Source: Alphaproteobacteria bacterium
GTDB taxonomy: Bacteria; Pseudomonadota; Alphaproteobacteria; Sphingomonadales; Sphingomonadaceae
Assembly (NCBI GenBank): GCA_028869975.1
Contig: JAGWQR010000302.1
Coordinates: forward strand, 1 to 8,307
Length of the DNA: 8,307 nt
Reading direction: 5' to 3'
A model generated the notes under the pieces. The model ran no database searches and was not told where the DNA came from. It saw nothing but the letters and a program-made list of their open reading frames with translations. Every line of letters begins with the position of its first letter. The stretch's first letter is position 1. Made by a program: the position numbers and the translations under genes. Of this stretch, positions 1-5,637 are shown one piece after another.

Positions 1-476
1 ATTCGGTCTATTTCAGGGACCAGCGCAGTGTGGGGCAGGATCGGCTGCACACCACCATTGATCAGTCGGTCGCGGTAAAAATCATGCTCGAGCACAAAGC
101 GCGTGCCCAGCAGCCCTGCTTGCGTAATGCCATGTTTGCGCAAAGTCTGCGCGGTCACATCGGCCAGATGGATGAGTGGCGTGCTGATGGCAGCTTCCAC
201 GGCGGGGGCCACCTTGTGCATCGTATTGGCACAGATCAGGATGGCTTCAGCGCCTGCGCGCTCCAGGCCTAACGCGGCCTGTGCCAGCATCTGCCCGGCA
301 TCGTCCCATTTGTTTGCTTCCTGCAACGCGCGGATTTGGGCAAAATCAAACGAATGCAGCAGGAGCGTCGGTTGGTGCGGCGCGCCAAATTTGGCCTGCA
401 CGGCGAGATTGAGTCGTTGATAATAGAGCGTGGTCGATTCCCAGCTCATCCCGCCCAAAAGGCCAATTGTGCGCAT
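1..476 (-). CDS. Aspartate/glutamate racemase family protein, C-terminus cut by window edge
   Basis: The visible 158 residues are the N-terminal part of a cofactor-independent amino acid racemase of the Asp/Glu/hydantoin racemase superfamily (related to E. coli YgeA and archaeal aspartate racemase). These cytoplasmic enzymes interconvert L and D acidic amino acids using two cysteines. The start MRTIGLLGGMSWEST is the family signature. The CANT segment puts Cys82 where the first catalytic cysteine of aspartate racemase lies, and GLLGTRFVLEHDFY (residues 121-134) is the conserved second-domain entry. About 70 more residues and the second catalytic cysteine are expected beyond the left edge, so a two-cysteine mechanism cannot be confirmed. 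Some YgeA-type enzymes have Thr at the first site and act mainly on L substrates; the Cys here favours two-way racemisation. It starts 4 bp after the symporter stop and is probably co-transcribed with it. The exact substrate (Asp, Glu or broader) is not determined. Confidence 0.92.
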   Translation of the reverse strand, partial: MRTIGLLGGMSWESTTLYYQRLNLAVQAKFGAPHQPTLLLHSFDFAQIRALQEANKWDDAGQMLAQAALGLERAGAEAILICANTMHKVAPAVEAAISTPLIHLADVTAQTLRKHGITQAGLLGTRFVLEHDFYRDRLINGGVQPILPHTALVPEIDR

Positions 477-480
477 CGTC

Positions 481-1743
481 TTAATGATATGTCTCCCTCA
501 CATTATCCCAGCGGGCTAGAATGCGCGCGGCCGCTACATCCATTGTCACATTGCCCACCGTGCGCACAATATCCGGCAGCATTTCAACGGCAATGAACAG
601 CGCAATCGGCGCCACCGGAACCCCCATCGCCAGCGCAATCGGCGCGATTGAACTCAAGAATGTCACCTGATTAGGGAGGCTGACCGTGCCGAGCGAAGCC
701 AGCCCCGCAACGATGATCCCCGCAACCATGCTCGGCATGGTCAAAGGAATACCCAGCCAGGCGGCGGTGTAAAGCGTCACCGCCAGGTTCATCGCCGGGC
801 TGGTGACGCGGAACACCGAAACTGCGACCGGCAGGCTGACCCCATAGACATGTTCGGGTACGCCAATCTGTTCGCAGCCACTAATCATGGCGGGCAGCGC
901 AGCAATCGAACTTTGGGTTGAGAAGGCTACAATCTGCGCTGGCGCAAGCGCGCGCAGGAAAGCGCCCATCGCCACCCGCCCCATCAGCACAGCCAGCGGG
1001 TAGGCCAGCAGCAGCAAAGCCACGCCAGTAGAGGACACAATCAGGACATAATGGATGAGGGCGGAAATCGCGCCCTCGCCTGCCCGAGCACCAAGCTGGA
1101 GCGCCAGACAGAAAATCGCCAGCGGGGCCAGTTTGAGCACCCAGCCGACGATCAGCAGCATCGCATCGGCAATCGTGCGGAAGAAGTGTGTCATCGGCGC
1201 GGCTTGCGCTTTCGGCAGACGGGTGAGCGCGAGCGCAAAAAGGCTGACAAAGATGATGAGCGGCAGCATCGCATCCTGCGCGGCAGCGGCAAGCGGATTG
1301 GTCGGGATAGCGGCGAGCAGCATGTCCGCCACGCTGGCTTGAGGCGGGATGGCCTGTGGCACCCCGCTTGTTGCCGTCCGCAGCGCGGCCGCTGCGCGCC
1401 CCTCAATCGGAAAGATATGCAGCAACGCCGGCACCATCAACGCCGCTAGCACCGCCGACGCCAGCAGTAGTGCCATATAGAGCGCCACCGCACGCCCCGC
1501 GACCCGGCTCACGCGCGCCTGCTCGATCGAACCAGTGATGCCCGAGATCAGCAAGGCGCTGACCAGCGGCACAATCGTCATCCGCAGAGCGTTGATCCAG
1601 AGCGTACCCAACGTCGTGCACGTCGGCAGGCTGGCGGTAACCAGTGCGTCATGCGGGGCCGCGATTCCCAGCACCAGCCCCCCGATCAATCCGGCCAACG
1701 CCCAAAGCGTGGCCGATATAGTGATCCAGCTGCTCAGAATCAT
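481..1743 (-). CDS. Dicarboxylate/amino acid:cation symporter (DAACS/SLC1-type), acidic amino acid uptake
   Basis: This 420-residue inner-membrane protein is a full-length member of the family of GltPh, GltP and DctA, which carry glutamate, aspartate or C4-dicarboxylates inward with cations. Visible landmarks are the first hydrophobic helix (residues 9-28), the second helix with LRMTIVPLV (53-61), the HP1 tip SSIAALP (278-284), helix 7 (300-328), the HP2 segment LGTVSLP (351-357) and helix 8 with VEMLPDIVRTVGNVTMD (386-402). In helix 8, D391, R394, T395, N398 and D402 align with GltPh D394, R397, T398, N401 and D405. The arginine binds the substrate side-chain carboxylate and the aspartate its amino group, so an acidic amino acid is favoured; DctA-type dicarboxylate carriers, as I recall, have Ser instead of that Asp. 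The normally conserved NMDGT motif is FRVTS (311-315), and other third-sodium-site residues are also absent, so cation coupling may differ. The start overlaps the decarboxylase stop as ATGA with no clear ribosome site of its own, implying translational coupling. Confidence 0.93.
   Translation of the reverse strand: MILSSWITISATLWALAGLIGGLVLGIAAPHDALVTASLPTCTTLGTLWINALRMTIVPLVSALLISGITGSIEQARVSRVAGRAVALYMALLLASAVLAALMVPALLHIFPIEGRAAAALRTATSGVPQAIPPQASVADMLLAAIPTNPLAAAAQDAMLPLIIFVSLFALALTRLPKAQAAPMTHFFRTIADAMLLIVGWVLKLAPLAIFCLALQLGARAGEGAISALIHYVLIVSSTGVALLLLAYPLAVLMGRVAMGAFLRALAPAQIVAFSTQSSIAALPAMISGCEQIGVPEHVYGVSLPVAVSVFRVTSPAMNLAVTLYTAAWLGIPLTMPSMVAGIIVAGLASLGTVSLPNQVTFLSSIAPIALAMGVPVAPIALFIAVEMLPDIVRTVGNVTMDVAAARILARWDNVRETYH
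492..499 (-). promoter_or_regulatory. Shine-Dalgarno-like site for the racemase gene
   Basis: On the minus strand the sequence GAGGGAGA lies inside the last codons of the symporter gene, 15 nt before the racemase ATG at 476. The spacing is longer than ideal. Together with the 4-bp gap between genes it suggests that racemase translation depends partly on ribosomes finishing the symporter. Confidence 0.5.
1740..1743 (-). other. ATGA stop/start overlap between decarboxylase and symporter genes
   Basis: The decarboxylase ends QQADQAT with TGA at 1742-1740, and the symporter ATG occupies 1743-1741, sharing the bases ATGA. No good Shine-Dalgarno sequence precedes this ATG; the nearest purine run is only AGG about 13 nt upstream. 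Re-initiation by the terminating ribosome is therefore the likely way the symporter is translated, which ties its level to the decarboxylase. Confidence 0.85.
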
Positions 1744-3173
1744 GTTGCTTGGTCGGCCTGTTGCAATACACGCGCCACCGCGCGGATTGCGCGTTCGACA
1801 TCACAAGCTTGTGTCTGCCACCCACATACTGACACACGCATACAACGTTGCCCGCGCCAGGTCGTGCCGCCAAAAAAAGCCTCGCCTGTGGCGTTGATGG
1901 CCGTGACAACCGCATCGGTGCGCGCATCATGATCGGCCTGCGTCGCGCCGGGCTTGGACGAGGGAAAGCGCAACAATCCCTGGTTTAGTGATGGCATACA
2001 AGCAATTTCAGCGCCGTTGAGGGCACCGATTCCTCTGACAAGCGCGGCAGCCATCGCGCAGCAGCGATCGATCAGTTCCGCTATCCCGTCTCGTCCCAGC
2101 TCACGCAGCGCCGCATAGAGCGCGAAGCCGCGTGCCCGCCTGGACCAGTCCGGACCATAATCCATTGGCTCGCGCGCATCACTCTCCACGATCATATAGC
2201 TGGCGCGATAGGTCATCGCAGCACGGTGAGCTTGCGGGTCTGCGATCAGCGCAATCCCCGAGTCATAGGGCGTATTGAGCCATTTATGCCCGTCGGTTGA
2301 CCAAGAATCGGCAAGGTGCAGACCTTCTGTCCTGTCACGGTGCGTGGGTGAGCATGCCGCCCACAGCCCGAATGCGCCATCAACATGAACCCATGCTCCT
2401 GCCGCATGAGCAAGCGGCACAAGTGTCGCATAATCATCAAACGCGCCGATGTTAAGGTCGCCCGCCTGTAAACTGACGATGAGTGCATCATCACCATGCT
2501 CAGTTAACGCCCCCATCAATGTATCCGGCGCGAGTCGGCCATCCTCGCCACAGGGCAGCACAATGATATTGTCGCGCCCCAGCCCCAGCAATCGCACCGC
2601 ACGATCGAGCGAACCATGACGCTCACTGGAAGTCAGGATACGCAGGGGCGGTGCGCCGTTCAGCCCCCTAGCCTCGACATCCCAGCCCTTGCGCGCCAGC
2701 ACGCAGTGTCGCGCTGCCGCTAGCCCGGTGACATGCGCCATCTGTGTGCCGGTGACCAGCGCGAAACTGGTCTGTGAGGGTAACCCGAATAATTCCTTGA
2801 GCCATTCTCCCGCGACTTCCTCCGCCATACATGCCGCAGGCGCAACCGATGACATCGCTGCATTCTGATCCCATACCGTAGTGAGAATGTCCGCTGCAAG
2901 CGCGGCAGGCAATGTGCCACCATTCACCCAGCCATAAAAGCGCCCCGTGTTCATGCTGTGCAACCCGCCTGTCACATCACGCACCAGATCGTCGATTACA
3001 TTTAGCGGCGGCAGCCCCTTTTCAGGGAGCGGGTGAAAAAGCCGCTGGCGGAGATCCTCGACAGATGCAGTCGCGCCGATCGGTTGTGCATTGCGTGTTT
3101 CCAAATGGCGTTGCGCATGAGCGCCGGCACGGGCAAGCACGGCATCAAACAGGGCCGGATCGTCAGGGTTCAT
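1740..3173 (-). CDS. PLP-dependent group II amino acid decarboxylase family protein
   Basis: This 477-residue cytoplasmic protein belongs to fold-type I, group II PLP decarboxylases (the aromatic amino acid, glutamate and diaminobutyrate decarboxylase group), which remove the alpha-carboxyl group of an L-amino acid. STDGHKWLN (residues 292-300) holds the Schiff-base lysine K297. HVDGAFG (263-269) holds D265, which pairs with the pyridine nitrogen. H186 in SSERHGS is the histidine expected to stack on the cofactor ring. The phosphate-binding region reads VTGTQMAHVTG (140-150), unlike the TSGGSEA-type loop of classical members. Length and the N- and C-terminal segments look complete. The ATG at 3173 has a good ribosome site 7 nt upstream. 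Databases often label such proteins aspartate aminotransferase family, but the K297 context is that of a decarboxylase. The substrate cannot be read from the sequence; a neighbouring acidic amino acid symporter and racemase make Glu or Asp candidates, without proof. Confidence 0.88.
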   Translation of the reverse strand: MNPDDPALFDAVLARAGAHAQRHLETRNAQPIGATASVEDLRQRLFHPLPEKGLPPLNVIDDLVRDVTGGLHSMNTGRFYGWVNGGTLPAALAADILTTVWDQNAAMSSVAPAACMAEEVAGEWLKELFGLPSQTSFALVTGTQMAHVTGLAAARHCVLARKGWDVEARGLNGAPPLRILTSSERHGSLDRAVRLLGLGRDNIIVLPCGEDGRLAPDTLMGALTEHGDDALIVSLQAGDLNIGAFDDYATLVPLAHAAGAWVHVDGAFGLWAACSPTHRDRTEGLHLADSWSTDGHKWLNTPYDSGIALIADPQAHRAAMTYRASYMIVESDAREPMDYGPDWSRRARGFALYAALRELGRDGIAELIDRCCAMAAALVRGIGALNGAEIACMPSLNQGLLRFPSSKPGATQADHDARTDAVVTAINATGEAFFGGTTWRGQRCMRVSVCGWQTQACDVERAIRAVARVLQQADQAT

Positions 3174-3263
3174 ACTAATTTCCTTTCCGTGTCGCGATAG
3201 TGCACGGCGGTTTTCCCGGCTTCCCGGTTTGAGTGTTCAAATCTTTTCCGGCGCGCGCCCAAA
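3174..3263 (-). other. 90-bp intergenic gap with short repeats, possible internal promoter or operator
   Basis: This gap between the acetyltransferase stop and the decarboxylase start is the longest in the window. It holds a 14-nt inverted repeat with TTTGA/TCAAA arms and a 4-nt loop (3228-3241), two tandem copies of TTCCCGG on the plus strand, 8 bp apart (3213-3219 and 3221-3227), and the 10-bp palindrome GGCGCGCGCC (3250-3259). On the minus strand a TTGAAC hexamer could serve as a -35 box, but no convincing -10 follows at 16-18 nt. No intrinsic terminator with a U tract is visible. A regulatory role is possible but not shown. Confidence 0.3.
3181..3188 (-). promoter_or_regulatory. Ribosome binding site for the PLP decarboxylase gene
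   Basis: The minus strand carries GGAAAGGA; its AGGA core lies 7 nt before the ATG at 3173. The spacing is ideal and supports this start. Confidence 0.75.
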
Positions 3264-3800
3264 TCACAGTATTTTTCCCATCCGCACCAGCGGCACAGTC
3301 ACGCCGTTGATTGGCGCCGAAGTGACCCGTTCGATCGGCGCATAGCCGCACGCTTCATAAAGCGGCACGCCCGCCATGGTAGCCATCATCTCGGTTTTGC
3401 CGAAGCTTGCTGTTCGTGCCGCCTCCTCGCACAATGTCAGGATCATCCGCCCCACCCCGCGCCGAACAAAAGCGGGATCGGTGTACATCGCGCGCACCCG
3501 CGCCGCATCTTTGGCTGGATCGAGCGCTTCAGGCTCGCGGTCCACCACACTGGTATCACCGCCATAGAGCGTAGCACGCCAGCTCCAGCCTCCACAGCCT
3601 GCCAGCGTACCATCCAGCAGCACCATGAAATAAGTCTGGTCGCGGATCAGTTGCGTGTCCAGCCCCATTACATGCTGGCTAGCGATGACCTGTTCGGAAG
3701 ACAGAAAATCGTCCTGCAACTGCTCGATAGCGCGTTTCATCAGGGCTCGAAGCGCGTCAATATCCTCCATGTGCGCAAGTCTGTGTGTGAATTCAGCCAT
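3264..3800 (-). CDS. GNAT family N-acetyltransferase
   Basis: This 178-residue protein is a small cytoplasmic acetyltransferase that would move an acetyl group from acetyl-CoA to an amine. The N-terminus (FTHRLAHMEDIDALRALM) is the usual GNAT opening strand and helix. The pyrophosphate-binding motif A is FVRRGVGRMIL (residues 111-121, the R-R-G-x-G signature), preceded by the strand RVRAMYTDP. LYEACGY (147-153) is the usual C-terminal motif. An in-frame TAG at 3812-3810, only 9 nt before the ATG, fixes the start at 3800 unless Met11 is used. There is no strong ribosome site (CAGG-like sequence about 15 nt upstream). It lies 44 bp after the transpeptidase and 90 bp before the decarboxylase. 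The acceptor is unknown; an amine made by the decarboxylase or a released amino acid is conceivable, and a stand-alone role is equally possible. Confidence 0.88.
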   Translation of the reverse strand: MAEFTHRLAHMEDIDALRALMKRAIEQLQDDFLSSEQVIASQHVMGLDTQLIRDQTYFMVLLDGTLAGCGGWSWRATLYGGDTSVVDREPEALDPAKDAARVRAMYTDPAFVRRGVGRMILTLCEEAARTASFGKTEMMATMAGVPLYEACGYAPIERVTSAPINGVTVPLVRMGKIL

Positions 3801-3844
3801 TGCAGTTCGCTAGCCTGCCCGGTCATGAATGGCAATCGCTGCAC

Positions 3845-5569
3845 TCAATAGCCCTCGGCATCGCCGAGATTGAGCCGTGGATCGATTGCGCCATAAAGCT
3901 TGTTGTCGCCGAGTGGCGGTCCACCCAATTCCGGTGCCCCCACCAGAATTGCAGCAATCTGGTTATGATAACCTTGCGGTGCGAGATTCTGCCCCCTGGC
4001 TTCGAGGGCCGCCATAGTATCCGCACTCAGCGCGAACGGCTCATAATACGTGACATCGGGCAACCATTGCTCGTGGATGCGGGGCGCATTGACGGCCTGT
4101 TGGAGTTGCATTCCATAATCTATGACGTTCATCACCACCTGAAGCACGGCGGTAGGAATATGGCTCCCTCCCGGTGTCCCCACCACCATAACCAGCTTGT
4201 TGTCGCGGGTAATGATGGTCGGTGTCATTGAACTTAAAGGGCGTTTGCCTGCCCCAATCGCGTTGTTCGGCCCCTCAACCAGCCCGAACATGTTAGGCAC
4301 GCCGGGCTTGGCGGTGAAATCATCCATCTCATCATTCAGCAATATGCCTGTTCCTGCCGGAGTGACCCGCGCACCGAACCAGTCGTTGAGTGTATATGTC
4401 AGCGAAACCGCGTTGCCCCATTTGTCCACTATCGAAAAATGCGTGGTGTTTTGCCCTTCCGGCCCGTTCGTTACACTGCCAAGACTGGAAGAAAGAGTGG
4501 CCTTGTCTGGCACTATGCTGCGGCGCAACTGCGCAGCATAGTCCTTAGAGACCAGCTTTTCGGTATCCATTTTGATAAAATCAGGATCCCCCAGACTTAT
4601 ATTGCGATCATGAAAGGCACGGCGAAGCGCTTCTATCAGGTCATGCATGCCTTGTGCAGAGTGCCAGCCTAGCTTCGCCATCGGATAGCCTTCGACGATG
4701 TTGAGCGTCTCGCACAGCACAACACCGCCAGAGCTCGGCGGCGGCGCCGAAATGATGTGGTAGCCCCTATAATCACAGGTGATCGGCGCCATCTCGCGCA
4801 CCTTGTAACGCGCAAAATCAGCCATGGTCATAATCCCGCCATGCGCGCGGCTGGCTGCAACCATTTCCCGTGCGATGTTGCCCCTGTAAAAAGCATCTGC
4901 ACCCTTTGTAGAGATTTCCTGCAGGGCTTTGCCCAGATCGGCCTGGATAAGGCGGGTTCCTGCCTTGCGCACCTCTCCATGATTAAGAAAAATACTGGCC
5001 GACGGTATATCCTTGCGAAAATCATCCGCACCCAAGCCAAGCATATCGGCATCACCCTGGTCGAGCACAAAGCCGTCGCGCGCCAAATGAATTGCAGGAG
5101 ACATCAACATCGCGCGCGATTTTATGCCATATTTTGCGCGAACATATTCCAGCCCTGCAACTGAACCCGGAATGCCTGCAGCCAGATAACCGCGTGTGCT
5201 CAAGCCAGGGATCACATTGCCAGCCTTGTCCTGATACATGGTCGGCGAGGCGGCACCAGGGGCCATTTCCCGAAAATCGATGAAGGTCGTGCGGCCATCT
5301 GCAAAGCGGATCGTCATGAAGCCCCCGCCGCCGAGATTGCCTGCTTCGGGAAAAGTCACAGCAAGGGCATAACCCACCGCAACTGCCGCATCGATCGCGT
5401 TACCCCCCGCCTTGAGCACATCAACCCCGGCCTTGCTCGCCAGGTGATTTGCCGAAACCACCATGCCATGCGCTGCTGCTACCGGCATTGGTGCAGCGGC
5501 GGGCACGGTACTCAGCGGCAGCAGAATTGCTAGTGCGCCAGTCAGACCATGTTTTAGATTTTTGAGCAT
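3845..5569 (-). CDS. ggt: Gamma-glutamyltranspeptidase (glutathione hydrolase), secreted
   Basis: This 574-residue precursor is a complete gamma-glutamyltranspeptidase, an Ntn hydrolase that cuts gamma-glutamyl bonds (glutathione, gamma-glutamyl peptides or amides) by hydrolysis or transfer to an acceptor. A Sec signal peptide is clear (K3, K6, then hydrophobic residues 8-20, cleavage probably within 24-33), so the enzyme acts in the periplasm. The large subunit has GNLGGGGFM (77-85) and DFREMAP (98-104), with R100 matching E. coli R114, which binds the glutamyl carboxylate. Self-cleavage is expected between N374 and T375, giving a 200-residue small subunit beginning TTHFSIVD, with T375 as nucleophile. 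T393, N395, D417, S446-S447 and G467-G468 match E. coli T409, N411, D433, S462-S463 and G483-G484. The lid-loop region (418-440) is present. No key residue is missing. The ATG at 5569 is chosen because GGAGAG precedes it and the signal peptide begins there; the frame stays open upstream into the receptor gene. It follows a strong terminator by 18 nt. Confidence 0.96.
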   Translation of the reverse strand: MLKNLKHGLTGALAILLPLSTVPAAAPMPVAAAHGMVVSANHLASKAGVDVLKAGGNAIDAAVAVGYALAVTFPEAGNLGGGGFMTIRFADGRTTFIDFREMAPGAASPTMYQDKAGNVIPGLSTRGYLAAGIPGSVAGLEYVRAKYGIKSRAMLMSPAIHLARDGFVLDQGDADMLGLGADDFRKDIPSASIFLNHGEVRKAGTRLIQADLGKALQEISTKGADAFYRGNIAREMVAASRAHGGIMTMADFARYKVREMAPITCDYRGYHIISAPPPSSGGVVLCETLNIVEGYPMAKLGWHSAQGMHDLIEALRRAFHDRNISLGDPDFIKMDTEKLVSKDYAAQLRRSIVPDKATLSSSLGSVTNGPEGQNTTHFSIVDKWGNAVSLTYTLNDWFGARVTPAGTGILLNDEMDDFTAKPGVPNMFGLVEGPNNAIGAGKRPLSSMTPTIITRDNKLVMVVGTPGGSHIPTAVLQVVMNVIDYGMQLQQAVNAPRIHEQWLPDVTYYEPFALSADTMAALEARGQNLAPQGYHNQIAAILVGAPELGGPPLGDNKLYGAIDPRLNLGDAEGY

Positions 5570-5573
5570 ATGT

Positions 5574-5579
5574 CTCTCC
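5574..5579 (-). promoter_or_regulatory. Ribosome binding site deciding the ggt start
   Basis: GGAGAG on the minus strand has its GGAG core 6 nt before the ATG at 5569. An in-frame ATG at 5581 (giving MERH before MLKN) overlaps this site and has no comparable purine run, so 5569 is preferred. Confidence 0.8.
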
Positions 5580-5587
5580 ATTGAAGC

Positions 5588-5612
5588 AAAAAAAGGGGGG
5601 CCGCAGCCCCCC
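5588..5612 (-). terminator. Intrinsic terminator after the TonB-dependent receptor gene
   Basis: Read on the minus strand, a 7-bp stem GGGGGGC/GCCCCCC with a TGCG tetraloop is followed directly by seven T residues. It begins 25 nt after the receptor stop. The all-GC stem, short loop and U tract make a textbook Rho-independent terminator. The U tract ends 18 nt before the ggt start codon, which leaves no room for a separate promoter downstream, so ggt is expressed by read-through or from a promoter inside the receptor gene. Confidence 0.9.
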
Positions 5613-5637
5613 ATAATTCTAGAAGCCTCCAGGGGCG

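Noticed and set aside
1051..1449. Plus-strand open frames of 132 and 95 codons opposite the symporter
   Set aside because: Low-complexity Arg/Gln-rich products without motifs, antisense to a clear transporter gene.
3250..3259. GGCGCGCGCC palindrome as a terminator for the acetyltransferase gene
   Set aside because: The palindrome leaves only a 3-bp stem once a loop is allowed and has no U run after it.
3801..3843. TGCAG/CTGCA inverted repeat spanning the ggt-acetyltransferase gap
   Set aside because: Arms of only 5 bp separated by 33 nt and no U tract; too weak to call a terminator or operator.
3800..4231. Plus-strand 143-codon frame opposite the ggt 3' end
   Set aside because: No family resemblance, no ribosome site and complete overlap with the conserved small-subunit coding region of ggt.
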